Shown here: piece by piece, positions 30,481 through 40,497 of the stretch
Layout: the number at the start of each line of letters is the position of its first letter
How positions within the stretch are numbered: the stretch's first letter is position 1
Origin: Paractinoplanes bogorensis
GTDB taxonomy: Bacteria > Actinomycetota > Actinomycetes > Mycobacteriales > Micromonosporaceae
Reading direction: 5' to 3'
Assembly: GCF_018829635.1 (NCBI RefSeq)
Contig: NZ_JAHKKG010000001.1
Coordinates: forward strand, 434,001-498,000
DNA length: 64,000 nt
Position numbers and translations under genes: made by a program
Notes under the pieces: generated by a model
What the model saw: the letters and a program-made list of their open reading frames with translations, nothing else
The model's database searches: none
What the model was told of the DNA's origin: nothing

Positions 30481-31349
30481 GCGCAGTTGGTGAACTTCGA
30501 CGTGTCGAGTGTCGGCGCCGCCGTGCCGCTCGCACCGAGCGTCTTGGTCCAGGCCTTCTTGTACGACCCGTCGGCGGCCGCGGCCGTGAGGATGTCGTTG
30601 ATCCGCTGACAGCCGGCGGTGTCGTTCCGGCGCAGGCCGATCCCGTACGGCTCCTCGCTGAACGGCTTGCCGACCAGCTTGAACTTGCCCGCGTACTGCT
30701 TCTGCACGGCGTAGCCGGTGAGGATGATGTCGTCGGTGGTGACCGCGTCGACCTGATCGCCGGCCAGCGCCGTCATGCATTTGAGGTACGTGTCGAACTG
30801 CTGGAGCTGGGCGTCCTGGTAGTTCGACTTGATCCGGTTGGCCGGGGTCGAGCCGCTGACCGAACAGACCCGCTTGCCCGCGAGATCGTCCGGGCCGCTG
30901 ATCGTCGACGCGGTCGGGACCAGCAGGTCCTGGCCGGCGATGAAGTAGGGGCCGCCGAAGTTGACGACCTTCTTCCGCGCCTCGTTGATCGTGTAGGTCG
31001 CGATGACCAGGTCGACCTGACCACCCCGGAGGTAGGGCTCGCGGTTGGCCGACACGATGGTCATCCACTCGATGCGGGACTCGGCGACGCCCAGACCCTT
31101 CGCGATGATCTTGCCGATCTCGATGTCGAAGCCGGTGTAGGTGCCGCCGCGGTGCAGGCCGAGGCCGGGCTGGTCGGCCTTGACGCCGATCACCAGCTTG
31201 CCCGCGGCGACCCGGCTCGCGATGCTGGCGTCGACCGTCTCTCCGCCACCATCGGTGACGGTGGCCGCCTCGTCGCTCCCGCCGCAGGCCGCCGCGGCCA
31301 GCGCCAGGGTGAGTGCTGCGAGCGCGGCCGCCGGCCGAGAGATGCGCAT
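30477..31349 (-). CDS. second glutamate-binding lipoprotein (GluB paralogue)
   Basis: Solute-binding lipoprotein of 290 residues, closely similar to GluB along its whole length. They share GVKADQPGLGL, SANREPYL, KKVVNFGGPYFIAGQDLLVP, CSVSGSTPA and TTDDIILTGYA. The lipobox LALAAAAC is at the N-terminus. It stands alone without ATPase or permease and has its own GlnR-type box 46 bp upstream, so it probably shares the GluCD/GluA machinery. It may widen substrate range or raise affinity. Ligand not readable from sequence. Confidence 0.9.
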   Translation of the reverse strand: MRISRPAAALAALTLALAAAACGGSDEAATVTDGGGETVDASIASRVAAGKLVIGVKADQPGLGLHRGGTYTGFDIEIGKIIAKGLGVAESRIEWMTIVSANREPYLRGGQVDLVIATYTINEARKKVVNFGGPYFIAGQDLLVPTASTISGPDDLAGKRVCSVSGSTPANRIKSNYQDAQLQQFDTYLKCMTALAGDQVDAVTTDDIILTGYAVQKQYAGKFKLVGKPFSEEPYGIGLRRNDTAGCQRINDILTAAAADGSYKKAWTKTLGASGTAAPTLDTSKFTNCA

Positions 31350-31394
31350 GCGCCGAATCTATGGGTGCGATCACCGGGTATTGCCCAGAGATCG

Positions 31395-31410
31395 GTTACG
31401 GAGCGGTAAC
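31395..31410. promoter_or_regulatory. GlnR-type box upstream of second gluB
   Basis: GTTAC-ggagcg-GTAAC, a perfect 5-6-5 inverted repeat fitting the GlnR pattern. It lies between the divergent gluB paralogue and miaB. Confidence 0.7.
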
Positions 31411-31471
31411 TCGGCCCGAGGAGAACGCCGTCTGAAGCCAGGCCGAGAAAGCGCGTACCCTGCCTATTGCC

Positions 31472-32956
31472 ATGACTACTGAAATCGCCGGCGCCTCCCG
31501 CACGTACGACGTGCGCACTTACGGCTGCCAGATGAACGTGCACGACAGCGAGCGCATCTCCGGACTGATGGAGGATGCGGGCTACGTCCGTGCCGCCGAT
31601 CCCGAGTCGGCCGACGTCGTGGTCTTCAACACCTGCGCCGTACGGGAAAATGCCGACAACCGCCTCTACGGCAACCTCGGCCACCTGCGCCCGACCAAGG
31701 TCAAAAACCCGGACATGCAGATCGCGGTCGGCGGCTGCCTGGCCCAGAAGGACCGCGGCGACATCGTCAAGAAGGCACCCTGGGTCGACGTCGTCTTCGG
31801 CACCCACAACATCGGCTCGCTGCCCGCCCTGCTCGAACGCGCCCGGCACAACCAGGAGGCCGAGGTCGAGATCCTCGAGTCGCTCGAGGTCTTCCCCTCC
31901 ACGCTGCCGACCAAGCGCGAGTCGACGTACGCGGGCTGGGTCTCGATCTCCGTGGGCTGCAACAACACCTGCACGTTCTGCATCGTGCCGTCGCTGCGCG
32001 GCAAGGAGAAGGACCGTCGGCCGGGCGAGATCCTGGCCGAGGTCGAAGCGCTGACCAAAGAGGGTGTCCTCGAGGTCACGCTGCTCGGGCAGAACGTCAA
32101 CTCCTACGGCGTCGAGTTCGGCGACCGGCTCGCCTTCGGCAAACTGCTGCGGGCCACCGGCGAGATCGAGGGCCTCGAGCGGGTGCGGTTCACCAGCCCG
32201 CACCCCAAAGACTTCACCGACGACGTGATCGCCGCGATGGCCGAGACGCCCAACGTCTGCCACTCGCTGCACATGCCGCTGCAGTCCGGCTCCGACCGCG
32301 TGCTCAAGGCCATGCGGCGCAGCTACCGCCAGGAGAAATACCTCGGCATCATCGACAAGGTGCGGGCGGCGATGCCCGACGCCGCGATCACGACCGACAT
32401 CATCGTCGGCTTCCCGGGCGAGACCGACGACGATTTCGAGCAGACCCTCGAGGTCGTGCGCCGGGCCCGGTTCTCCAGCGCGTTCACCTTCCAATACTCG
32501 AAGCGCCCGGGCACGCCCGCCGCGACGATGGACGAGCAGCTGCCCAAGGCGGTCGTCCAGGAGCGCTACGAGCGGCTGATCACGCTGCTCGAAGAGATCA
32601 CCTGGGCCGAGAACAAAAAGCTCGTCGGCGAAAAGGTCGAGGTGCTCGTCGCGGTCGGTGAGGGCCGCAAGGACGACCGTACGGGCCGGCTCAGTGGCCG
32701 GGCCCGCGACGGCCGGCTGGTCCACTTCGCGACCGGCGATCTCACCCCGCGCCCGGGCGACATCGTCGATACCGTGGTGACCTACGCGGCGCCGCACCAC
32801 CTGAACGCCGACGGCCTGCCGCTCAGCCATCGGCGGACGCGGGCCGGCGACGCGTTCGAGGCGGGCCGCACCCCGAAGCTCAAGGGAGTGTCGCTCGGCC
32901 TGCCGTCACTCGGTGTCCCGGCTCCGCTGCCGGCGGCCGAGGGCTGCTCGCTCTGA
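31472..32956 (+). CDS. miaB: tRNA-2-methylthio-N6-isopentenyladenosine synthase MiaB
   Basis: Radical-SAM methylthiotransferase that modifies A37 of tRNAs after MiaA action, 494 residues. The N-terminal cluster cysteines are C19, C55 and C89, and the radical-SAM CxxxCxxC is C163/C167/C170 (GCNNTCTFC). A TRAM domain is at about 380-450, and a Pro/Ala-rich extension ends the protein. A TACCCT hexamer lies 10 nt upstream of the ATG, so the leader is very short. The 3' end overlaps the convergent LysR gene by 77 bp, which is within the non-conserved tail. Confidence 0.95.
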   Translation: MTTEIAGASRTYDVRTYGCQMNVHDSERISGLMEDAGYVRAADPESADVVVFNTCAVRENADNRLYGNLGHLRPTKVKNPDMQIAVGGCLAQKDRGDIVKKAPWVDVVFGTHNIGSLPALLERARHNQEAEVEILESLEVFPSTLPTKRESTYAGWVSISVGCNNTCTFCIVPSLRGKEKDRRPGEILAEVEALTKEGVLEVTLLGQNVNSYGVEFGDRLAFGKLLRATGEIEGLERVRFTSPHPKDFTDDVIAAMAETPNVCHSLHMPLQSGSDRVLKAMRRSYRQEKYLGIIDKVRAAMPDAAITTDIIVGFPGETDDDFEQTLEVVRRARFSSAFTFQYSKRPGTPAATMDEQLPKAVVQERYERLITLLEEITWAENKKLVGEKVEVLVAVGEGRKDDRTGRLSGRARDGRLVHFATGDLTPRPGDIVDTVVTYAAPHHLNADGLPLSHRRTRAGDAFEAGRTPKLKGVSLGLPSLGVPAPLPAAEGCSL

Positions 32957-33794
32957 TCATTTCGGTCAGCGCTCTCGTCGCGGGTGGGTCGGGTGCCTCG
33001 CCCGCCACCGCGACCAGCACGCGCCGCCCTCGGCCGGGCAGGGGCACGACGCGGACGCGCTCGTTGCGATGTGCCGCCAGCGCCAGCCCCGGCAGGGTGG
33101 TGACCCCGAGGTTGCGCGCGACCAGTTGCTGCACCGCCACGTAGTCGTCGGTGGTGAACCGGATGTCCGGCGTGAACCCCTCGGCGGCGCACGCCCGCAG
33201 CAGTTCGGCCCGGCAGCGCTCGCAGCCGCCGATCCACCGTCGCCCGCGATGGTCGGCCAGCCCGTCACCGGCCCAGTCCAGCGGCGTGACCAGGTAGGTC
33301 TCGTCCTCGAAGAGCTCCTCGGTGCGCAGACCGGTCACGTCCTCATGTGTGAAGATCACCGCCACGTCCACCTCGCCGCGGCGCAGCAGATCGATCGCCG
33401 CGGGCGGCTCGGCCTCCCGGAACCGAAGATCGATTCCCGGGTACGCCTCGTCGAACGCGGCCGCCGCGACGGGCACGAACGTGCCGAGCGCCGACGGAAA
33501 AGCGGCTAGCCGTACGCGCCCCGCCCGCAGCCCCGCATGGGCGGCCAGTTCCTCCTCGGCCGCGTCGAGCCGGCCCAGGATCTCTTCGGCCCGGTCGGCC
33601 AGCAGGCGACCCGCCTCGGTCAGCCGTATGCCGCGCCCGGACCGCTGCACCAGCCGGGAGCCGGTCTCGGCCTCGAGCCGGGCCAGATGGTGGCTGACCG
33701 ACGGCTGGGCGTAGTGGAGCGCCTCGGCCGCGGCGGTGACACTGCCGTGCCGGGCGACGGCGGCCAGCACGCGCAGACGGGTGACGTCGAGCAT
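32880..33794 (-). CDS. LysR-family regulator
   Basis: LysR-type transcription factor, 304 residues. The winged helix is at about 1-62 ([41 protein letters not shown]) and the periplasmic-binding-like effector domain at about 88-285. It is divergent from a PLP-dependent dehydratase gene across 75 bp, so that gene is its likely target. The 3' end overlaps miaB by 77 bp. Confidence 0.9.
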   Translation of the reverse strand: MLDVTRLRVLAAVARHGSVTAAAEALHYAQPSVSHHLARLEAETGSRLVQRSGRGIRLTEAGRLLADRAEEILGRLDAAEEELAAHAGLRAGRVRLAAFPSALGTFVPVAAAAFDEAYPGIDLRFREAEPPAAIDLLRRGEVDVAVIFTHEDVTGLRTEELFEDETYLVTPLDWAGDGLADHRGRRWIGGCERCRAELLRACAAEGFTPDIRFTTDDYVAVQQLVARNLGVTTLPGLALAAHRNERVRVVPLPGRGRRVLVAVAGEAPDPPATRALTEMIRASSPRPPAAEPGHRVTAGRATLP

Positions 33795-33869
33795 TCATCA
33801 ATCGTATCTATGGCTTTTCAAGAAGAACGGCATTGGACCGATGGATGCCGTTGCCGCGACGATCGAGTC

Positions 33870-34805
33870 ATGGACTTCTCCTACGCCGACGTGCGAGCCG
33901 CCAAGATCTCTTTGCCGCCCACCCCGATGTGGTCGTACCCGGTACTCAACGCCGCCGTGGGCGCGACGGTGCACGTGAAGCACGAGAACGTCCAGCCGAT
34001 CGGCGCGTTCAAGATCCGGGGCGCCCTGAACCTGCTCGCCACCTCACCCGGCCGGGGCATCGTCACCTATTCGACCGGCAACCACGCCCAGGCCATGGCG
34101 TACGCGAGCCACCAGTACGACACCCCGTGCACCGTCGTCATGCCGCAGGCGGCCAGCCCGACCAAAATCGCCGCCGTACGCGCGTGGGGCGCCACGGTCG
34201 TCCTGGCCGGCGCCAACCTCGGCGAGTCCGAGGCGCACGCGGTCGAGCTGGCCGCCTCGACCGGTCACCGCCTGGTCAGCCCCGGTGACACCCCCGAGCT
34301 GCTGGCCGGCGTCGGCACCCTGTACGACGAGATCCTCACCGCGCGCCCGAACCTGTCCGCCATCGTCGTGCCGGTCGGCAGCGGAACCGGCGCCGCCGCC
34401 GCATCCGTCGTGGCCGCCGAGCTGGCGCCCACCTGCGAGATCATCGGTGTGCAGTCGGCGTCGTCGCCCGCCGCCCACGATTCGTGGCGCTCCGCCTCGC
34501 TCGTGACGCGCCCCAACCAGACCCGGGTCGAGGGCCTGGCCACCGGCCGCGGTTACGAGCTGCCCCAGCAGATCATGTGCAAGCTGATGAGCGACTTCGT
34601 GCTGGTCCCCGACGACCGCATCGTCGAGGCCCAGCGAATGCTCGCCTCGGCGGCGCACACCCTGGCCGAGGGCGCCGGGGCGGCCGCGCTGGCCGCCGTG
34701 CTGGAGTTTCCCGAGCGCTTCGCGGGCCGCGAGATCGCCGTCGTCTGCTCCGGCGGCAACGCCTCCCCGGCTGAGCTGGCTCTGATCGCTTCGCAGGCCA
34801 ACTAG
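33870..34805 (+). CDS. PLP-dependent threonine/serine dehydratase-like enzyme
   Basis: Fold-type II PLP enzyme, 311 residues, of the threonine dehydratase / hydroxyaspartate ammonia-lyase group. The PLP lysine lies in IGAFKIRGALNLL (about 49), and the family motif STGNHAQAMAYAS and the Gly loop VPVGSGTGAAAA are present. There is no C-terminal ACT domain, so it is the catabolic or hydroxyaspartate type rather than biosynthetic IlvA. The start ATG (MDFSYADVRAAKI) fits the family opening. It is divergent from a LysR regulator. Confidence 0.88.
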   Translation: MDFSYADVRAAKISLPPTPMWSYPVLNAAVGATVHVKHENVQPIGAFKIRGALNLLATSPGRGIVTYSTGNHAQAMAYASHQYDTPCTVVMPQAASPTKIAAVRAWGATVVLAGANLGESEAHAVELAASTGHRLVSPGDTPELLAGVGTLYDEILTARPNLSAIVVPVGSGTGAAAASVVAAELAPTCEIIGVQSASSPAAHDSWRSASLVTRPNQTRVEGLATGRGYELPQQIMCKLMSDFVLVPDDRIVEAQRMLASAAHTLAEGAGAAALAAVLEFPERFAGREIAVVCSGGNASPAELALIASQAN

Positions 34806-34874
34806 CCATACCCCGCCCACCCTGGGGGACGAGCCCAGCCCAGCCTATCGAAGGCGGCGCGGCGCACGGCCGGG

Positions 34875-34902
34875 TTGTCCACAGGCCACGAGTTTGTCCA
34901 CA
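34875..34902 (+). promoter_or_regulatory. pair of DnaA boxes
   Basis: Two identical TTGTCCACA boxes (34875-34883 and 34894-34902) lie in the same orientation in the gap between the convergent dehydratase and DUF349 genes. No promoter is needed there, so titration or a chromosomal DnaA-binding locus is as likely as gene control. Confidence 0.6.
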
Positions 34903-34959
34903 GGCGCGCTGACACAGCGTCACCGACGAGCGGCGTTGTCCTTCACTAGTCAACGGGAA

Positions 34960-34994
34960 CGGCCGCCCCGCGACACAGGGTCGAGAGGCGGCCG
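34960..34994 (-). terminator. candidate terminator of DUF349 gene
   Basis: CGGCCGCC (34960-34967) pairs with GGCGGCCG (34987-34994) across a 19-nt loop. It lies downstream of the minus-strand DUF349 stop, next to a CGTACGGGAAAA word at 35000-35011. Confidence 0.45.
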
Positions 34995-35016
34995 GACGGC
35001 GTACGGGAAAAGAATC

Positions 35017-36225
35017 TCAGTTGGCCTGCTCAGCCAGGGCCAGGAACTGCTTCTTCGAGTTGAGCGCCTGCTCGGCCTCGCGGATGCGCTTGGCGTCACC
35101 GGCCGACTTGGCCCGCTCGAGACGCTGCTCGGCCTCAGCCACCTGCTCGCGCATCTGCTGGAGCAGCGGGTTGTCCTGCGGCGTGGTCTTGCGCCAGGCC
35201 GAGTCCATCGCCACGCGGATGCGCTCCTCGGCGGCCCGCCAGCGACGGTCGAGCGACGCCGACGACTCGCGGGGAACCCGGCCCGCGTCGTGCCACGCGG
35301 CCTGGGCGTCGCGCAGCTTGTTCTGCGCACCGCGCGGGTCGGCGTCGACGTCGAGCGCCTCGACCTCGGCCAGGATCGCCTGCTTCTTGTCGAGGTTGCC
35401 CTTGTATTCGGCGTCGCGAGCCGAGAAGACCTCGCTGCGGCGGGTGAAGAACGCGTCCTGCGCGGCCCGGAAGCGTTCCCAGAGGCGCTGCTCGGCCTCC
35501 TTGGCGGCGCGCGGGGCGGCCTTCCACTCGGCCATCAGGTCTTTGAGCCGGTTGGCCGTGGACGACCACTCGGTCGACTCGGACAGGCTCTCGGCCTCGG
35601 TGACCAGATCTTCCTTGGCCGTCTGGGCCTGCTTGCGCTGGCCGTCGAGGGTGGCGAAGTGGGCGCCCCGGCGGCGGGTGAAGCCGTCCCGCGCGGTGGC
35701 GAAGCGCTTCCACAGCTCACCGTCGGTCTTCTTGTCGACGCCGCGGATCGTCTTCCACTCGTCGAGGATCTCCTTGAGCCGGTCGCCGGCCGACTTCCAG
35801 CCGGTGGAGTCGGCGGCGATCTTCTCGGCCTCCTCGACCAGCGCGGTCTTGCGGGCGACGGCCTCGGTGCGGGCCGTCTCGCGGGCCGCCCGGGCCTCGC
35901 CGGCCTTTTCGTCGGCCAGCGTGGCCAGGCGCTCGAGCCGGTTGGTGAGCCCGTCGATGTCACCGACCACGTGCGCCTCGTCGAGCTGCTGGCGCAGCCG
36001 CTTCACGCTGGTCAGCGAGTGTGACGCGTCGGCCGCGCCGGACTTGAGGCGGGCCTCGACGAGCTCGACCTCGGTCACGAGGTCGGCGAAGCGCCGCGCG
36101 AAGTGGGCCAAGCCTTCCTCGGGGGTGCCCGCCTGCCAGGAGCCGACCACCCGGTCGCCCTCAGCGGTCTTCACGTACACGGTGCCGTCGGCATCCACGC
36201 GCCCGAAGGCCGTCCAGTCGTTCAT
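35017..36225 (-). CDS. DUF349 coiled-coil protein
   Basis: 402-residue protein made of repeated DUF349 helical units (KSAGDRLKEILDEWKTI, SSTANRLKDLMAEWKAAPRAA and others) with strong coiled-coil character and many Trp-Lys motifs. I chose the ATG at 36225 (MNDWTAFGRVDADGTVYVKT), preceded by GAGG, over an earlier one that adds an unrelated stretch. DUF349 proteins sit next to miaA/miaB in many actinobacteria; the function is not established. Confidence 0.9.
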   Translation of the reverse strand: MNDWTAFGRVDADGTVYVKTAEGDRVVGSWQAGTPEEGLAHFARRFADLVTEVELVEARLKSGAADASHSLTSVKRLRQQLDEAHVVGDIDGLTNRLERLATLADEKAGEARAARETARTEAVARKTALVEEAEKIAADSTGWKSAGDRLKEILDEWKTIRGVDKKTDGELWKRFATARDGFTRRRGAHFATLDGQRKQAQTAKEDLVTEAESLSESTEWSSTANRLKDLMAEWKAAPRAAKEAEQRLWERFRAAQDAFFTRRSEVFSARDAEYKGNLDKKQAILAEVEALDVDADPRGAQNKLRDAQAAWHDAGRVPRESSASLDRRWRAAEERIRVAMDSAWRKTTPQDNPLLQQMREQVAEAEQRLERAKSAGDAKRIREAEQALNSKKQFLALAEQAN

Positions 36226-36391
36226 GACCCATCCTCGTCTTCCCGGCATCTCCGATCCCGTGGGACCGGCGACCACCGCCACAGCGCAGTCGAACGCCTA
36301 GCTTCTCTACGGCATTCTTTCTCGCGCATTGTCACAGGTCCAACCCGGTTACGGGGAAGCGCCCGCCGATGACCGTGGCCAAACCTTGTCC

Positions 36392-36397
36392 TACCGT
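36392..36397 (+). promoter_or_regulatory. candidate leaderless -10 of miaA
   Basis: TACCGT lies exactly 6 nt before the GTG at 36404. With no ribosome site at that GTG, this fits a leaderless mRNA of the TANNNT type. Confidence 0.5.
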
Positions 36398-36403
36398 TGC
36401 TCC

Positions 36404-37315
36404 GTGCCGTCAGCAGGAGCTCCGCGCGTGATCACCGTCGTCGGGCCGACCGCGGCCGGAAAGTCCGCGCTCAGCCTCGATCTCGCCCGGGAACTCGGCG
36501 GCGAGGTGGTCAACGCCGACTCGATGCAGCTCTACCGGGGCATGGACATCGGCACGGCGAAACTCACCCTCGGTGAGCGCGAAGGGGTGAATCATCACCT
36601 CCTCGACATCTGGGACGTGACGGTCCCGGCCGCCGTCGCCGAATACCAGGGACTGGCCCGGGCGGCGATCGACGACATCCACGCCCGGGGGCGGGTGCCG
36701 CTGCTCGTCGGCGGGTCCGGCCTCTATATCCGGGCGGTTCTCGAGGAGTTCGAGTTCCCGGGCACCGATCCGGCCATCCGGGCCCGGCTCGAGGAGGAGC
36801 TGGCCCGGGTCGGCCCGGAAGAGATGCACGACAGGCTGAGAAGCCGGGACCCGATGGCGGCCGGCAAGATCCTTCCCTCGAACGGGCGGCGTATCGTCCG
36901 CGCGCTCGAGGTGATCGAGATGACCGGGCAGCCGTTCACCGCTTCGCTGCCGGCGCCCACTCCTTATTACCCGTCGGTGCAGATCGGGGTCGACCGGGAG
37001 ACCGGTGCGCTGGACGAGCGGATCGCGCTGCGGGTCGAGCTGATGTGGGCGGCCGGGCTGCTCGACGAGGTGCGCGCGCTGATTCCCCAAGGGCTGCGCG
37101 AGGGGCGGACGGCGAGCCGGGCGCTGGGCTATCAGCAGGCGCTGGCCGAGATCGACGGCGAGATGACAAACGAAGAAGCCAAGGCCGACACCGTACGGGG
37201 AACTCGCCGTTTCGTCCGGAGACAGCGCTCCTGGTTCCGGCGTGACCCGTCGATCACCTGGCTCGACGGAGGCTCGCCGACGCTGTTGGCGGACGCGCTC
37301 GCGCTTACGGGATGA
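36404..37315 (+). CDS. miaA: tRNA dimethylallyltransferase MiaA
   Basis: Adds the isopentenyl group to A37 of tRNAs, the step before MiaB. The 303 residues include the P-loop GPTAAGKSALS, the substrate segment NADSMQLYRGMDIGTAK and GGSGLYIRAV. The start is uncertain: GTG 36404 fits a leaderless promoter, while GTG 36428 has GGAG upstream and would start at ITVVGPT. dapF follows after 7 bp in the same direction, as in other actinobacteria. Confidence 0.95.
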   Translation: MPSAGAPRVITVVGPTAAGKSALSLDLARELGGEVVNADSMQLYRGMDIGTAKLTLGEREGVNHHLLDIWDVTVPAAVAEYQGLARAAIDDIHARGRVPLLVGGSGLYIRAVLEEFEFPGTDPAIRARLEEELARVGPEEMHDRLRSRDPMAAGKILPSNGRRIVRALEVIEMTGQPFTASLPAPTPYYPSVQIGVDRETGALDERIALRVELMWAAGLLDEVRALIPQGLREGRTASRALGYQQALAEIDGEMTNEEAKADTVRGTRRFVRRQRSWFRRDPSITWLDGGSPTLLADALALTG

Positions 37316-37322
37316 TGGTCCG

Positions 37323-38153
37323 GTGAGATTCACCAAGGGCCACGGCACCGGCAACGACTTTGTGATCATCGAGGATGTCGACGGCGCCCTCGACCTGACC
37401 GCGGAGCAGGTCGCCGACCTCTGCCACCGCCGGTTCGGCATCGGGGCCGACGGCGTGCTCCGGGTCGTGCGCAGCGCCAAGGATCCGGCCGGCGCCGGGA
37501 TGGCGTCCGAGGCCGAGTGGTTCATGGATTACCGCAACAGCGACGGTTCGATCGCCGAGATGTGTGGCAACGGCGTGCGCGTGTTCACCCGCTACCTGGT
37601 CGAGAACGGCCTCGCCCCGGTCGATCAAAAAGGCATTACGGTCGCGACGCGGGCCGGCGTCGTGGTCGCGGTGGTCGAGGGCGACGAGATCCGCGTACGG
37701 ATGCGAAGCCCTCGCGTGTACGCGGCCAGCACCGCCACCACCGGCCCGCTGACGTTCCCGGGCGTGGCCGTCGACTGCGGCAACCCGCACCTGGTCTGCG
37801 GTCTGCACGACAGCCTGCCCCTCTCGTCGCTCGACCTGCACCTGGCCCCCGGCTACGACAAATCGCTGTTCGCGAGCGGGGTCAACGTCGAGTTCGTCGT
37901 CCCCGCGCCCGCGCTGCCCGAGACCGACCTGCACGTCGCGATGCGTGTCTACGAGCGTGGCTCGGGCGAGACGCTGTCCTGCGGTTCGGGCGCGCTCGCG
38001 GTCGGCGCGGTCGCCCTGCGTGACGCCGGTCTGGCCATGGGCACGGTCGCGGTCGACCTGCCCGGCGGCCGCCTCACGGTGACCCACGACGATCAGGACG
38101 GCTGGTGGCTGGCCGGTCCGGCCGTGCTGGTGGCCACCGGCGACACCCTCTGA
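37323..38153 (+). CDS. dapF: diaminopimelate epimerase DapF
   Basis: Converts LL- to meso-diaminopimelate for lysine and peptidoglycan, 276 residues. The two catalytic cysteines are Cys81 (EMCGNGVR) and Cys220 (LSCGSGA, where most family members have CGTGA). The GTG start begins MRFTKGHGTGNDFVII, the canonical opening. It follows miaA by 7 bp and its stop overlaps the GDPD start in TGATG, so the three genes are probably cotranscribed. Confidence 0.96.
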   Translation: MRFTKGHGTGNDFVIIEDVDGALDLTAEQVADLCHRRFGIGADGVLRVVRSAKDPAGAGMASEAEWFMDYRNSDGSIAEMCGNGVRVFTRYLVENGLAPVDQKGITVATRAGVVVAVVEGDEIRVRMRSPRVYAASTATTGPLTFPGVAVDCGNPHLVCGLHDSLPLSSLDLHLAPGYDKSLFASGVNVEFVVPAPALPETDLHVAMRVYERGSGETLSCGSGALAVGAVALRDAGLAMGTVAVDLPGGRLTVTHDDQDGWWLAGPAVLVATGDTL

Positions 38154-38862
38154 TGCACAACGTCGCGCACCGCGGCTATTCCTTCGTCGCGCCCGAGAAC
38201 ACGCTGCCCGCTTTCGAGGCCGCCGTCCGGGCGGGTGCCACCCACGTCGAGTTCGACGTACGCACCACCGCCGACGACGTCCCGGTGGTGATCCACGACC
38301 GCACACTCGACCGCACGACGTCCGGGTCCGGGCACGTCTGGGATTTCCCGTACGAAACGGTGGCCGCTCTCGACGCCGGTTCCTGGTTCTCGCCCGCCTA
38401 CGCCGACGTGCGCGTCCCCTCGCTGGCCGAGGTGCTCGACCTGGTCCAGGGCCCCGAACTGCTCCTCGAGATCAAGCCGCCCGCCACGCTGTCCCAGGTC
38501 AAGACCATCCTCGAACTGGTCGCCGCCGCCGGTGTGCGCGACCGCACGATCGTGCAGAGCTTCGACCCGGCGATCGTGGCCCTGGTCCGCGAGGTCGATC
38601 CGGCCGTACGCCGTGGCCTGCTCCGCCTGCGCTTCGAGCCCGGCACAGTGGCACTGGCCGACGAGCTCGAGGTCGTCTACCTGAACCCGTCGACCGCCGA
38701 CGTCCTCGGCGACCCGGGCACGGTGGCCGCCCTGACCGCCCGCGGCATCGACGTGATGCCGTGGACGGCCAACGACATGGCCGTGTGGCCGGTTCTCGCC
38801 CAGGCCGGGATCGCCGGCCTGATCACCGACCGGGTGGCCGAGCTGACCGGCTGGCTCGCCCG

Positions 38863-38866
<4 letters not shown>
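38153..38866 (+). CDS. glycerophosphodiester phosphodiesterase
   Basis: 237-residue GDPD-family enzyme that hydrolyses deacylated phospholipid heads to glycerol-3-phosphate. The active-site segments AHRGYSFVAPENTLPAF (His7), EFDVRTTADDVPVVIHD and LLLEIKPP are visible. There is no signal peptide, so it is cytosolic. The ATG overlaps the dapF stop. Its own stop shares TTAG with the convergent malic enzyme stop. Confidence 0.92.
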
Positions 38867-40323
<1,457 letters not shown>

Positions 40324-40455
40324 GGTGTTCCCTCCGACATTGGTGGGTGCGTCACCGTAATCTTGCCCCCGCGGAATATTGGTTTCCCATCGGGTCGTTG
40401 TAGTAGGCCCAGGCACACCCTCGAAAACGCCCGGCCACGTTATGTGGATGCGTCC

Positions 40456-40466
40456 GTCACCGTGAC
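40456..40466. promoter_or_regulatory. palindrome upstream of hflX
   Basis: GTCAC-C-GTGAC is a perfect short palindrome in the gap between the malic enzyme and hflX, about 30 bp before the hflX start. A regulator site is possible; no protein can be named. Confidence 0.35.
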
Positions 40467-40497
40467 GTGCCACGATCGGGGCCGAGGAGGTCACCTT

